A stretch of DNA of 64,000 nt from Pelagibius sp. Alg239-R121 (lineage in GTDB: Bacteria; Pseudomonadota; Alphaproteobacteria; Kiloniellales; Kiloniellaceae). The position numbers were made by a program, and so were the translations under genes. This document shows positions 50,647 through 62,372 of this stretch, piece by piece (the stretch's first letter is position 1; every line of letters begins with the position of its first letter). The notes under the pieces are model-generated. The model was not told where the DNA came from and did no database searches. It worked only from the letters and a program-made list of their open reading frames with translations. The DNA lies in contig NZ_CAMZOF010000004.1 in assembly GCF_947331435.1 (NCBI RefSeq), forward strand, positions 547,413 through 611,412, written 5' to 3'.

Positions 50647-51189
50647 ATGGCTGTTAAGAAGACGACCGCTTCGACCACTGCGAATGAAGCGATCAAACCG
50701 GTTGAAGCTGCGGTTTCTGCCAGCAAGGACGTTGTTGAATCGGTTGTTAAGGCTGGTTCTGAAGCTGCTGCCAAGGGTTACGAGCAGGCTGTTGCCATGA
50801 CCAAAGAGCAGGTCGAGCGCACTTCCAGCGCCGTATTCCAGGGTTATGACGAAATCGCAACGCTGGGCAAAGACAACATCGACGCTTATGTCCAGAGCGG
50901 CAACATCGTCGCCAAGGGTTTCGAAGATCTCAGCAAGGCATGGATGAGCTTTGCTCAGTCCTCGCTCGACGCGCAGGTTGCTGTTTCCAAGCAGCTGCTC
51001 GGCGTCAAAACCTTCCGCGAAGCTGTCGACATGCAGACTTCTTTCACCAAGAGCAGCTTCGACACTGCAATGGCCGAAAGCGCGAAGCTGACCGAGCTGT
51101 CTGTTAAGGTTGCCAACGAAGCCATGACCCCGATCCAGGATCGCGTGAACGTCATGACCGACAAGCTGATGAAGCCTGTCGCTGCTTAA
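50647..51189 (+). CDS. Phasin family protein
   Basis: A 180-residue, Ala/Lys-rich helical protein. Phasin_2-type core at about residues 65-165 (GYDEIATLGKDNIDAYVQSGNIVAKGFEDLSKAWMSFAQSSLDAQVAVSKQLLGVKTFREAVDMQTSFTKSSFD). Phasins coat polyhydroxyalkanoate granules and control their size; some also have chaperone-like roles. Codon use is strongly biased, as for a highly expressed gene. The ATG at 50647 follows AGGAG by nine bases; an in-frame start 11 codons earlier is unlikely. A strong terminator follows at 51314-51345. Confidence 0.92.
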   Translation: MAVKKTTASTTANEAIKPVEAAVSASKDVVESVVKAGSEAAAKGYEQAVAMTKEQVERTSSAVFQGYDEIATLGKDNIDAYVQSGNIVAKGFEDLSKAWMSFAQSSLDAQVAVSKQLLGVKTFREAVDMQTSFTKSSFDTAMAESAKLTELSVKVANEAMTPIQDRVNVMTDKLMKPVAA

Positions 51190-51313
51190 CTGGCAAGCGA
51201 GAGTCAGATCGGTTCCAATTCGAGCCATCAGACTCTTCAGAGCGGGTTCATATGCTTTGACGAAATCATACGGCGGTTTCGACTAAACAGGATCCGGTCT
51301 ACTGAACTTCGTG

Positions 51314-51345
51314 AAAAACCCGGTGGTTTTACTGCCGGGTTTTTT
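51314..51345 (+). terminator. Rho-independent terminator of the phasin gene
   Basis: AAAAACCCGG-N11-CCGGGTTTTTT: a stem with a five-base G/C-rich end extended by A-T pairs and ending in a T run. It lies 125 bp after the phasin stop, and since A and T runs flank both sides it may also serve the serB transcript. Confidence 0.85.
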
Positions 51346-51411
51346 GCGTTCCGAAAAGGACGTCTCTCTGCTCAAGGAGACTGCAGGAAAAGAGAATGCT
51401 CGTTTTGAGCC

Positions 51412-52308
51412 TCAGCATTTAAATTCTTCCGGACGGTAACCCTGAAAATAGAGCAGGGTCGATAGATCGCCGTGATCAATCTGAAACTCCGCCGCTTCGC
51501 GGACCACTGCCTTGCCGTGATAGGCGGCGCCCAGTCCGGCTACAGATAGCATTGCGAGATCGTTGGCGCCGTCACCAACCGCGCAGACAGCAGAGTTGTT
51601 CAGGCCGCGTTGCCCAGCAATCTCCTCAAGCGATGCCTGCTTGGCTTCACGACCCAGGATCGGCTCAGCCACGGCACCGGTCAGTCTTCCTTCTTCAATC
51701 AGCAAGCTGTTGGCCCGGTCTTCATGAAAGCCGCAGGCATCGCGTATCTGTGCCGTGAAGAAGGTAAAACCCCCTGACACCAGGGCCGTATAGGCCCCGT
51801 GTGTCCGCATGGTCTGCACCAATGTCCTCGCACCGGGGTTCAGGGTCATTAGTTTGCTGACCTCCTGCAGTTGGGTTTCGGGCAGGTCTTTCAGCAATGC
51901 CACCCGGCTCCGCAGGGAGTCTTCGAAGGCCAATTCGCCGGCCATGGCGCGCGTTGTGATTTCGGCAATCTTGGAGCCGATACCGAGGATAACGGCGAGT
52001 TCGTCGATCATCTCCTGCGCGATGATGGTCGATTCCATGTCAGCGACCAAAAGCGATTTGCGTCTGCCATCGGCTTTCTGAAACGCATGATCGGCGGAGA
52101 GCTCGGATAGAATGCCTGCTGTTGTTTCACGGGCATGCGGGATGTCTATTCCCTCGAATGCCAGATCGCAGGCGACCCCTGGTGCCAGCCAATCGGCATC
52201 GTGGACTGACGCACCGGCCGCAGACAGCATCTGCCGAAGCGGTTCAAGGCTTGATGTTAGAAGTGGCGCCGCATCGGACCCTGCGACCAAGGTAAGAACA
52301 TTGGACAT
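51412..52308 (-). CDS. serB: Phosphoserine phosphatase
   Basis: A 298-residue SerB, last step of serine synthesis. An N-terminal ACT-like region (about 1-80) precedes the HAD core: nucleophile motif VADMESTIIAQEM (D-x-E-S-T), cap residues RSRVALLKDLP, ALVSGGFTFF and VGDGANDLAML. SerB proteins have DMDST in most species; here the second aspartate is glutamate (DMEST), as in a subset of the family. Cytosolic, Mg-dependent. Divergent from miaA with a 132-bp gap, a common alphaproteobacterial pair. Confidence 0.95.
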   Translation of the reverse strand: MSNVLTLVAGSDAAPLLTSSLEPLRQMLSAAGASVHDADWLAPGVACDLAFEGIDIPHARETTAGILSELSADHAFQKADGRRKSLLVADMESTIIAQEMIDELAVILGIGSKIAEITTRAMAGELAFEDSLRSRVALLKDLPETQLQEVSKLMTLNPGARTLVQTMRTHGAYTALVSGGFTFFTAQIRDACGFHEDRANSLLIEEGRLTGAVAEPILGREAKQASLEEIAGQRGLNNSAVCAVGDGANDLAMLSVAGLGAAYHGKAVVREAAEFQIDHGDLSTLLYFQGYRPEEFKC

Positions 52309-52440
52309 GGAGGCGGATATAGCGTCTGCATCCGGAGGAGTTCAAGCGCGAAGCTTTCTGATCCGGCAAACTAGGCCGATTGCACTGCCTCCGCGGACTT
52401 GATACCTCAGTAGAACCCAACACCGACGCGTGCAGGAGAC

Positions 52441-53481
52441 ATGACCGCCGAGCCTGATCAAAGTATCGAGCCTGATGAAAGACTCGAATCCGAACTGAGC
52501 GAAGCTGCCGAAGCGGTTTCCGGTGCGCTTGCACGACGGCCGGTCGTCCTGGTGAGCGGACCCACCGCGAGTGGTAAGTCGGGGCTTGCCGCGGATGCTG
52601 CTGCGGCCTTCGGCGGTGTGGTGATCAATGCGGATTCCATGCAGGTTTACCGCGAACTCAGCATTATCACTGCCCGGCCTGGCGCGTCCGAACTGGCAAA
52701 AGCGCCGCACCGGCTTTACGGCGTGTTGTCTGGCGCCGAGCGTTGTTCGGCAGCACGCTGGCGTGAGCTGGCGCTGGCGGAAATCGAGGCGGCCTTTGCT
52801 GCGGGCAAACTGCCGATCGTGGTGGGCGGAACCGGGCTTTATCTGCGGACACTCGAAGAGGGCCTGGCGCCGGTGCCGGAAATACCGGAGCAGGTTCGCC
52901 TAGACACCCGCGCACATTTCGATGCCATAGGGCCCGAGGCTTTCTATGCGGAGCTGGCAGAGTGCGATCCCAATATGGCGGCGCGCCTGAATGTCGGTGA
53001 TACACAGCGCCTCTTGCGGGCCTCGGAGGTCTTTGCCGCGACCGGACAGTCGCTTGCTGGCTGGCAGGCCGAGCAAGCCGATAACACCGCAGTCTCAGAT
53101 CCTCAACTGTCACTCTTGAAATTGGCCGTGATTCCCGAACGTGAAGCGCTCTACGCGCGCTGTGATGCGCGTTTCGCAGCAATGGTCTCAGAAGGGGCGA
53201 TTCAAGAGGTCGAAAGTTTGTTGGCTTTGGGCTTCGACCCGGGGCTCCCGGTCATGAAGGCGATCGGCGTTCGGGCATTTAGCGCCCATCTGAAGGGAGA
53301 GACCAGCTTGGAAACCGCAGTTTCCAAGGCGCAGCAGGAAACGCGGCGTTACGCAAAACGCCAGATGACATGGTTGAGGCATCAGTATGCTGCTGAAAAC
53401 GTCTTCAAAACGCAATATTCGGAAAGTTTAAGGCCAAAAATATTTAACATTATTCGTCAGTATCTGTTGACCCTGCCCTGA
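52441..53481 (+). CDS. miaA: tRNA dimethylallyltransferase
   Basis: A 346-residue MiaA that prenylates A37 of tRNAs reading UNN codons. P-loop GPTASGKSGLAADAAAAFGG (about residues 40-59), then INADSMQVYRELSIITARP, PIVVGGTGLYLRTLEEG and the C-terminal ETRRYAKRQMTWLRHQ. The first 33 residues are an acidic extension not usual for the family. Start is ATG at 52441; a later start cannot be excluded because the conserved core begins at about 34. Confidence 0.96.
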   Translation: MTAEPDQSIEPDERLESELSEAAEAVSGALARRPVVLVSGPTASGKSGLAADAAAAFGGVVINADSMQVYRELSIITARPGASELAKAPHRLYGVLSGAERCSAARWRELALAEIEAAFAAGKLPIVVGGTGLYLRTLEEGLAPVPEIPEQVRLDTRAHFDAIGPEAFYAELAECDPNMAARLNVGDTQRLLRASEVFAATGQSLAGWQAEQADNTAVSDPQLSLLKLAVIPEREALYARCDARFAAMVSEGAIQEVESLLALGFDPGLPVMKAIGVRAFSAHLKGETSLETAVSKAQQETRRYAKRQMTWLRHQYAAENVFKTQYSESLRPKIFNIIRQYLLTLP

Positions 53482-53641
53482 TGACCGGTTAGGGTGCGCG
53501 CCTCTTCGCCATAAGCGTGGCGTTGAAAGGCTTTGCTTTGCCAAGCGCCAAGATTTGCAGATTTATTTGTGCGAACGGGCAACCCGGTAAGTCGGATTGG
53601 CGGGGCAAATTTTGAACATGCCGATTTAAAGGATTCAGGAA

Positions 53642-55405
53642 ATGGCATCGGAGCAGTTGAGCGGCGCGGAGATGGTGATCAAGTCCCTGGTGGATCAGGG
53701 TGTCGAGGTCATTTTCGGATATCCAGGCGGCGCTGTCCTACCGATCTACGATGCGCTTTTTCAGCAGAACAACATCGAACATATCCTGGTTCGCCAGGAA
53801 GGCGGTGCGGTACACGCGGCCGAGGGCTATGCCCGCTCGACCGGTAAAGTTGGTGTGGTGCTGGTGACTTCCGGACCTGGTGCCACCAATGCGGTGACCG
53901 GGTTGACCGATGCCCTCATGGATTCCATCCCGATTGTCTGCCTGACCGGCCAGGTGCCGACTCATCTGATCGGCAACGATGCGTTCCAGGAAGCCGATAC
54001 CACCGGCATCACCCGGCCCTGCACCAAGCACAATTATCTGGTGAAGGAGATCGAGAACCTGCCGCGCGTGATGCACGAAGCCTTCTACGTTGCGCAGAAC
54101 GGCCGTCCTGGTCCTGTCGTGATCGACCTTCCCAAGGATATTCTGCAGGGTAAGAGCGACTGCTATGTTCCGCCGGAAGAGATCAAGCACAGAAGCTATA
54201 AGCCGCAGATCGATGCGGAACCCAATCGGATCGAGCAGGCGGTTAAGCTGATCGCGGGGGCCAAGCGGCCGGTCTTCTATACCGGCGGTGGTGTGATCAA
54301 CGCCGGAGACCGTGGATCGGAGCTTTTGACCCGTTTCGTGCGCAAACTCGGCGTACCCTGTACCAATACACTTATGGGACTCGGCGGTTTTCCAGCCAGC
54401 GACCCGCAGTTCCTCGGCATGCTGGGCATGCATGGCACCTACGAGGCTAACCTGGCCATGTACAACTGCGATGTCATGATCAATATCGGGGCTCGCTTTG
54501 ATGATCGGGTGACTGGCCGTTTGGACGAATTTTCACCCAATTCCACCAAGATCCACGTCGATATCGATCCAAGTTCGATCAACAAGAACATCATGGTCGA
54601 CCTGCCGATCATCGGCGACGCGGCGCGGGTGTTGGAGGCGATGATCGAGGCCTGGGACAAGGGCGATTACACTCTCGACCAAAAAGCCCTGAAGGCCTGG
54701 TGGGCGCAGATCGACGAGTGGCGTTCCAAGGACTGTCTCGCCTACACACAAAAGGGTAAGTTGATCAAACCGCAGTACGCGATCCAACGCCTCTATGAAC
54801 TGACCAAGGATCGCGATACCTACATCACCACCGAGGTGGGACAGCATCAGATGTGGGCGGCACAGTACTTCAAGTTCGAGGAGCCCAAGCGCTGGATGAC
54901 GTCCGGTGGTCTCGGCACCATGGGCTACGGTCTGCCGGCTGCTATGGGTGTGCAGCGGGCACATCGCGATTCCCTGGTCATCGACGTGGCAGGGGAAGCC
55001 TCGATTCTCATGAACATTCAGGAGCTTTCCTGCATCGCGCAATATAATCTGCCGGTGAAGGTTTTCATCGTGAACAATCAGTGGATGGGCATGGTCCGCC
55101 AGTGGCAGGAGCTGCTGCATGGTGCGCGCTATTCCGAGAGTTATTCGGCGTCGCTGCCGGACTTCGTCAAATTGGCGGACTCCTTTGGCATGGTTGGCAT
55201 GCGCTGCGAAGATGCGGCCGACCTGGACGGGATGATCATGGAGATGATCGACACGCCGCGGCCGGTTGTTTTCGACTGCGCGGTTGTTCAGGACGAAAAC
55301 GTCTTCCCGATGATTCCTTCGGGCGCGGCACATAACCAAATGCTGATGGGCCCGGAGGATAAGGCGGCCAAGCCGATTTCCGAGGAGGGAATGGTCCTCG
55401 TCTGA
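53642..55405 (+). CDS. ilvB: Acetolactate synthase, large subunit
   Basis: A 587-residue TPP enzyme joining two pyruvates, or pyruvate and 2-oxobutyrate, for branched-chain amino acids. The catalytic glutamate lies in LVRQEGGAVHAAEGYARSTG, the FAD/quinone-like domain has GMLGMHGTYEANLAMYNCD, and the TPP domain has VIDVAGEASILMNIQELSCIA with NN 27 residues later. The TPP motif reads GEAS instead of GDGS; this is a recurrent variant in alphaproteobacterial IlvB as far as I recall. It is followed by ilvN and ilvC. Confidence 0.97.
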   Translation: MASEQLSGAEMVIKSLVDQGVEVIFGYPGGAVLPIYDALFQQNNIEHILVRQEGGAVHAAEGYARSTGKVGVVLVTSGPGATNAVTGLTDALMDSIPIVCLTGQVPTHLIGNDAFQEADTTGITRPCTKHNYLVKEIENLPRVMHEAFYVAQNGRPGPVVIDLPKDILQGKSDCYVPPEEIKHRSYKPQIDAEPNRIEQAVKLIAGAKRPVFYTGGGVINAGDRGSELLTRFVRKLGVPCTNTLMGLGGFPASDPQFLGMLGMHGTYEANLAMYNCDVMINIGARFDDRVTGRLDEFSPNSTKIHVDIDPSSINKNIMVDLPIIGDAARVLEAMIEAWDKGDYTLDQKALKAWWAQIDEWRSKDCLAYTQKGKLIKPQYAIQRLYELTKDRDTYITTEVGQHQMWAAQYFKFEEPKRWMTSGGLGTMGYGLPAAMGVQRAHRDSLVIDVAGEASILMNIQELSCIAQYNLPVKVFIVNNQWMGMVRQWQELLHGARYSESYSASLPDFVKLADSFGMVGMRCEDAADLDGMIMEMIDTPRPVVFDCAVVQDENVFPMIPSGAAHNQMLMGPEDKAAKPISEEGMVLV

Positions 55406-55601
55406 GCGCTGGGGCCACTCGCTATTCGCCGCTCTCGCCTGGTTTGATCCGGTCGCTCTTGCCGGGCGGCGGTGAAAGCGGGCGCGGAAGCGGTCGGGGA
55501 TAGACGCAGGCGAACCTTATTGAGCTCCGATATCTCCAGGCACCTCACGAGTCACAGACTTCTCAATTTCAGCTTTTCTTGCAATGAACGGAATGCGGCC
55601 A

Positions 55602-56117
55602 ATGTCGCCGAAAGAAACCAATATCGAAAAACGCACCATTGCGGTGCTGGTGGACAATGAGCCTGGTGTGTTGGCCCGTGTTATCGGTCTCTTCTCCGGG
55701 CGCGGATACAACATCGAAAGTTTGACCGTCAGCGAAGTCGATCAGCGTAAGAGCTTTTCACGCATCACGGTCGTCACCTCGGGGACGCCACAGATTCTCG
55801 AGCAGATCAAGGCACAGCTGGACCGTTTGGTGCCGGTACACCGGATCAGCGACCTGACCAATGAAGGCCCGGCCGTCGAACGTGAACTGGCGTTGGTCAA
55901 GGTCGCGGGAACGGGAGAAAAACGCGTCGAATCCCTGCGGATCGCAGATATTTTCCGCGCCCGGGTGGTCGATTCCAGCCACGATCACTTCGTGTTCGAG
56001 ATGACCGGAAAGAGCGACAAGCTGGACGTCTTTATCGATCTGATGCAGCCGCTTGGACTGGTCGATGTCAGCCGGACCGGCGTGGTCGCTATATCCCGCG
56101 GACCGAAAGGTCTTTGA
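55602..56117 (+). CDS. ilvN: Acetolactate synthase, small (regulatory) subunit
   Basis: A protein of about 171 residues with an N-terminal ACT domain (TIAVLVDNEPGVLARVIGLFSGRGYNIESLTVSEVD), the valine-binding feedback site, and a C-terminal half (ADIFRARVVDSSHDHFVFEMTGKSDKLDVFIDLMQPLGLVDVSRTGVVAISRGPKGL). It activates the large subunit and gives valine inhibition. Three in-frame ATGs (55584, 55593, 55602) are possible; the last was chosen because GGAATGCGG precedes it and the family N-terminus is short. Confidence 0.95.
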   Translation: MSPKETNIEKRTIAVLVDNEPGVLARVIGLFSGRGYNIESLTVSEVDQRKSFSRITVVTSGTPQILEQIKAQLDRLVPVHRISDLTNEGPAVERELALVKVAGTGEKRVESLRIADIFRARVVDSSHDHFVFEMTGKSDKLDVFIDLMQPLGLVDVSRTGVVAISRGPKGL

Positions 56118-56225
56118 CATAGGCCGCGCAACGCGATAGGCCACCGCCGGCTGTCGCGAAAAAGAGAATTTACCGAAGTTTCCGTCGTGCAGAGTTCCGG
56201 GCCTCCGGAATCGCGCGAAGGGTAA

Positions 56226-57284
<1,059 letters not shown>

Positions 57285-57313
57285 CTTCGAGTCGGCGACT
57301 CGCCGCTTCGACG

Positions 57314-57346
57314 AAAGGCCGGCTGCGCTTCAGCCGGCCTTTTTTT
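57314..57346 (+). terminator. Rho-independent terminator of the ilv operon
   Basis: AAAGGCCGGCTG-CGCTT-CAGCCGGCCTTT, a perfect 12-base stem with a five-base loop, followed by further T residues. It starts 30 bases after the ilvC stop. Confidence 0.92.
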
Positions 57347-57485
57347 GTCGCCGCAACGTAAATCTCAAAAGGCCGCGTCGAAGCGCTTGTTTTTGCTTGC
57401 TCCCTGATAACTCACGCCGCGGCGATATCAAAAGTGCCTGCGGCTTGCAGAAAGAGCGATTTTCTGTTTGTCCAGTTAGATCTTG

Positions 57486-57508
57486 TTAACCATTTTCTGT
57501 AAGGTTAA
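57486..57508. promoter_or_regulatory. Dyad upstream of mreB
   Basis: TTAACC-N11-GGTTAA, a perfect inverted repeat about 220 bp before the mreB start. The spacing does not fit the CtrA consensus (TTAA-N7-TTAA). Possible operator; binding protein unknown. Confidence 0.3.
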
Positions 57509-57715
57509 TAGAGTAGGTAATACACCGGTTTCCCCGGATTCTCGGGGCGAGTTTCTCTTTGATGTCGGACTCATTCGAAAGAACGCAACGTGGTGACAAG
57601 ACTGTGGTGACGACAATGCATTTCAGTTCAGCCGCGGCGAGTATTCAGATGCTTCGTTGCGCCGCTGTACAGCGCGCTTCGGTTCCGGCTTTTCTTGCAA
57701 CTTTCTCATTTGTGA

Positions 57716-58771
<1,056 letters not shown>

Positions 58772-58879
58772 ACGTCAATAGTTTCTTTATTTATTAGGTT
58801 TAATATTTTAACCTTGTTATAAAGAATCAGATGCTTATCGGCGGACCCTATAGGGACCGTTTGGCGATTGGGAGCCGTT

Positions 58880-59830
58880 GTGAACAAACGTTCGGGTAAT
58901 GTACTCGGCTTAGCTACGCCCCTCAGGGCTTGGGCACAGCGCTCTGCTTTTATCGTTTTTTTTGCCCTCGCAATTGTCCTCCTCATCCTGGGTCGAGCCG
59001 ATACACCGGCTGTAGAGCGGGTTCGTACGGCTGTGAACGACGCGGTCGCGCCAATATTGGAGCTTGCAACCAGTCCTGTCGCAACGGTGTCGGACGCTAT
59101 CGTCAATGCGCGTGAATTGATGGAAGTTCGCGCGACCAACGAGGCACTTCGCCAAGAGAACGAGCGTCTGCTTCAGTGGCGCGCTGCCGCGCAACGGCTT
59201 GAAGACGAAAACCGCTTGCTGCGCGATCTCAATGAACTGACCATCGAGCCCCGGACCCGCTATATCACCGCCCGCGTCATCGGCGATCAGGGCGGCGCCT
59301 TTGTGCGTTCCGTGCTGGTGAGTGCCGGTACTCGCGACGGCGTGGCCAAAGGGCAGGCGGCTTTAACCGGTAAAGGCCTGGCAGGAAGGGTTGCGGAAAC
59401 CGGCCGGCGTGCCGCAAGAATTCTCCTGGTGACCGATATGAACAGCCGTGTGCCGGTTCTGGTCGGTCAGTCACGGGACCGGGCCGTGCTGGCAGGCGAT
59501 AACTCGCCGATGCCCGAACTGCTCTATTTCAGCCCCGGCGTTCAGATTCGTGTGGGTGACCGGGTCGTTACGTCCGGTCATGGCGGTGCCTTCCCGAGCG
59601 GTTTACCAATCGGTGTGGTCACTGAAGTCCGTGAGAACGAGGTGCGGGTCGAGCCCTATGTCGATTGGTCACATCTCGAATTTCTGCGCCTCGTTGACTA
59701 TGAACTGCCCCGCATTCTGACGTCTGCCGAAGACGGCCTCGCAAAGGCCGGTGTTCAGGCTAAGGAGGCTGCTGAAGCCAAAACGCCCGCAGCAGATGCC
59801 GGCAAAGCGGTTATGGAGCCGACGCGGTGA
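58880..59830 (+). CDS. mreC: Rod-shape protein MreC
   Basis: A 316-residue inner-membrane protein with one N-terminal transmembrane segment (about residues 22-39). A periplasmic coiled coil follows (ARELMEVRATNEALRQENERLLQWRAAAQRLEDENRLLRDL, about 75-115), then the double beta-barrel (ITARVIGDQGGAFVRSVLVSAGTRDGV, VGDRVVTSGHGGAFPSGLPIGVV). The C-terminus is Ala/Lys-rich. It links MreB to PBP2. GTG at 58880 was chosen because GGGAG lies six bases before it. Its stop overlaps mreD by GTGA. Confidence 0.95.
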   Translation: MNKRSGNVLGLATPLRAWAQRSAFIVFFALAIVLLILGRADTPAVERVRTAVNDAVAPILELATSPVATVSDAIVNARELMEVRATNEALRQENERLLQWRAAAQRLEDENRLLRDLNELTIEPRTRYITARVIGDQGGAFVRSVLVSAGTRDGVAKGQAALTGKGLAGRVAETGRRAARILLVTDMNSRVPVLVGQSRDRAVLAGDNSPMPELLYFSPGVQIRVGDRVVTSGHGGAFPSGLPIGVVTEVRENEVRVEPYVDWSHLEFLRLVDYELPRILTSAEDGLAKAGVQAKEAAEAKTPAADAGKAVMEPTR

Positions 59831-60336
59831 AACTAAGTCTATGGCAGCGCTTGGATGCCATTGCCCGAAGCATGTTTCCGGTTACGGCGACCTTGCTTCT
59901 GATACTTGCCTCTATGGTGCCGCTGCGCATTCCCGATCTCGCCCCAATCATTCCATCTTTATCGCTGATCGCGGTCTATTACTGGACCATTCACCGGCCT
60001 GACCTCATGCCGATCTGGGCGGTCTTCGCGATTGGGGTCACGCAGGACCTGTTGAGCGGTGCGATGCTGGGCGTGGGCTCAATTGCGTTGCTTCTCGTGC
60101 GCCATCTGGTGATATCGCAGGCGCGCTTCTTTACCAGCGCGTCCTTTGTCGTCATATGGAGTATCTTCGCGCTGGTTGCGGTGCTGGCGTTCTTCGTGAT
60201 GTGGCTGTTGACAAGCCTGTCGACAGCGACTCTGGTGGAACACCGCCCGGCGACTTTCCAGTATCTGATGACACTGGCGGTCTATCCTGGCTTTACCTGG
60301 CTGTTCGTTCACGGACAACGGCTGTTTCTGCGCTGA
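59827..60336 (+). CDS. mreD: Rod-shape protein MreD
   Basis: A 169-residue membrane protein with five or six hydrophobic helices (for example VTATLLLILASMVPL, LIAVYYWTI, WSIFALVAVLAFFVMWLLT). The DLMPIWAVFAIGVTQDLLSGAMLGVGSIALLLVRHLV segment is typical of MreD. It works with MreC and RodA-PBP2 in side-wall synthesis. The start is GTG overlapping the mreC stop, so translation is coupled. Confidence 0.93.
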   Translation: MKLSLWQRLDAIARSMFPVTATLLLILASMVPLRIPDLAPIIPSLSLIAVYYWTIHRPDLMPIWAVFAIGVTQDLLSGAMLGVGSIALLLVRHLVISQARFFTSASFVVIWSIFALVAVLAFFVMWLLTSLSTATLVEHRPATFQYLMTLAVYPGFTWLFVHGQRLFLR

Positions 60337-60484
60337 AGACTGCGAGGGTAGACCTTTCAGGACCGGTGGCAGATACGCCGGGATGCAGATAGATCAAGCG
60401 GCAGGTACGCCGAAAACCTAATGATTTCTTTTGAGCGCCCAGGCCTGGGCAGTCTCATTGAAGGCGGTACGGACTTAACGGGTA

Positions 60485-62371
60485 ATGGCACAAAATCACG
60501 ACGATAGTACAAAATCGAAGACCTTTTCGCGTCGTGCGCTGTTTCTGGCCGGTGGGCAGGCGCTGCTGTTCTCGACCCTGGCCGGCCGTATGTACTACCT
60601 GCAGATCCTGAAGTCCGATACCTATAAGACTCTCGCCGAAGACAATCGTATCAATCTGAGGGTTCTGCCGCCGCCGCGCGGCCGGATTCTGGATCGCTTC
60701 GGTGTCGAATTGGCGGTCAATGAGCAGAATTACCGCTTGGTCCTGGTCCGCGAACAGACTCCCAATGTCGAAGCGACTCTGGATGCTTTGGGCAATATCA
60801 TCTCCCTGTCGGAGCACGACTTCAAAAGGGTGCTCCGAGAAGTGAAGCGCAAGCGCGCGTTCGTGCCCGTGACCGTGCGTGATAATCTGTCTTGGGAGGA
60901 AGTCAGCACGATTTCCGTCAATGCCGCTGATCTTTCCGGTGCCAGCATCGAGGTGGGACAGACAAGATCCTATCCTTACGGATCGGCAATTGCGCACACT
61001 CTTGGATATGTTGCCGCCGTGTCGGAGCGAGATCTGACTGGTGATCCACTGCTCGAGCTTCCTGGCTTTCGTATCGGCAAGAATGGGCTGGAGAAGCAGC
61101 ACGACCTGGTTTTGCGAGGCAAGCAGGGCAACAGTCATCTGGAGGTCAACGCCTACGGCCGCGTGATCCGCGAGCTCTCACGTGACGAGGGCAAGCCCGG
61201 ACGCGATGCGGTTTTGACCGTTGATGTCGGCCTGCAGACCTATGTTCAGCAGCGCTTGATGAGCCAGCAGTCGGCGGCATCAGTTGTACTTGATATCAAA
61301 AACGGCGACGTTCTGGCGCTGGGTTCCGTGCCCAGTTACGACCCTTCGGCCTTCAACCGGGGTCTGTCGACGCGCGAATGGAACGGCCTGATCAACGATC
61401 ATCTTGCACCCCTGACCAATAAGGCGATCGCCGGGGCCTACGCGCCGGGATCGACCTTCAAGATGATCGTTGCGCTTGCGGCCATGAAAGAGGGGATCGG
61501 TGCACAGCACTCGGTCTTCTGTCCGGGTTCCATGCGCCTCGGCAATTCCAAGTTTCACTGCTGGAAGCGTGGTGGTCACGGCTGGGTCGATCTGACCCGC
61601 GGTATACAGCACTCCTGCGACGTCTATTTTTACGACATCGCCCGGCGCATCGGGGTCGACAAGATCGCTGCCATGGCGAATCGTCTGGGACTGGGCCAAC
61701 CGGTTGGGGTCGACCTTCCGGGCGAGCGAAGCGGCGTCATTCCCACCAAAGCCTGGAAGCTGGCCAATGTCGGCGAACCCTGGCAGGGCGGCGAGACCCT
61801 GATTGCCGCTATCGGGCAGGGGTTTGTTCTGGCTACGCCCATGCAGCTTGCCACCATGGTTGCCCGGCTTGCCTCGGGTGGCCTGAAGGTGACTCCACGC
61901 CTGACCCGTGGTTTCAATGATGAAGCGGGCGGTATTGCCGAGCCGGATCCGGTATTTGAACCTCTTGGCATCCCGGCTGAGCATCTGAGAGTGATCCACA
62001 ACGCTATGGATGCGGTCACCAACAATCGCCGCGGGACGGCTTACAAGGCCCGGATCAAGGATGAAGGCTGGGAGATGGCGGGCAAGACCGGAACCTCGCA
62101 GGTCCGTCGTATTACCCTCGCTGAACGTGCGGCCGGCGTCTTCAAGAACGAGGATCTGCCCTGGCGCCGCCGGGATCACGCTCTTTTCGTGGGCTTCGCA
62201 CCTGTCCACAACCCGCGCTATGCCTGTGCGGTGGTTGTGGAACATGGTGGGGGCGGCTCCAGTACCGCGGCGCCGATCGTCCGCGATATCCTGACAGAAA
62301 CCCAGCGCCGTGACCCTTCGGGCGCGCCGGCATTCCAACTTCAGGCCCAGGCGCCTGGTCAGGAGACCTGA
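60485..62371 (+). CDS. mrdA: Penicillin-binding protein 2 (transpeptidase)
   Basis: A 628-residue class B PBP for cell elongation. A membrane anchor sits at about residues 20-42. The pedestal region contains LPPPRGRILDRFGVELAVNEQNYRL. The transpeptidase has S323-T-F-K326 in APGSTFKMIVAL, HSCDVYFYD (S-x-N-like box) and KTGTSQ. It cross-links new side-wall peptidoglycan with RodA. ATG at 60485; the gene is followed directly by mrdB, whose start is one base after the stop. Confidence 0.97.
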   Translation: MAQNHDDSTKSKTFSRRALFLAGGQALLFSTLAGRMYYLQILKSDTYKTLAEDNRINLRVLPPPRGRILDRFGVELAVNEQNYRLVLVREQTPNVEATLDALGNIISLSEHDFKRVLREVKRKRAFVPVTVRDNLSWEEVSTISVNAADLSGASIEVGQTRSYPYGSAIAHTLGYVAAVSERDLTGDPLLELPGFRIGKNGLEKQHDLVLRGKQGNSHLEVNAYGRVIRELSRDEGKPGRDAVLTVDVGLQTYVQQRLMSQQSAASVVLDIKNGDVLALGSVPSYDPSAFNRGLSTREWNGLINDHLAPLTNKAIAGAYAPGSTFKMIVALAAMKEGIGAQHSVFCPGSMRLGNSKFHCWKRGGHGWVDLTRGIQHSCDVYFYDIARRIGVDKIAAMANRLGLGQPVGVDLPGERSGVIPTKAWKLANVGEPWQGGETLIAAIGQGFVLATPMQLATMVARLASGGLKVTPRLTRGFNDEAGGIAEPDPVFEPLGIPAEHLRVIHNAMDAVTNNRRGTAYKARIKDEGWEMAGKTGTSQVRRITLAERAAGVFKNEDLPWRRRDHALFVGFAPVHNPRYACAVVVEHGGGGSSTAAPIVRDILTETQRRDPSGAPAFQLQAQAPGQET

Positions 62372-62372
62372 G

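Noticed and set aside
53482..53641. Possible attenuator before ilvB
   Set aside because: There is a stem of TGGCG/CGCCA type with a bulge, but no leader peptide rich in Leu, Val or Ile codons and no T run, so no attenuator is claimed.
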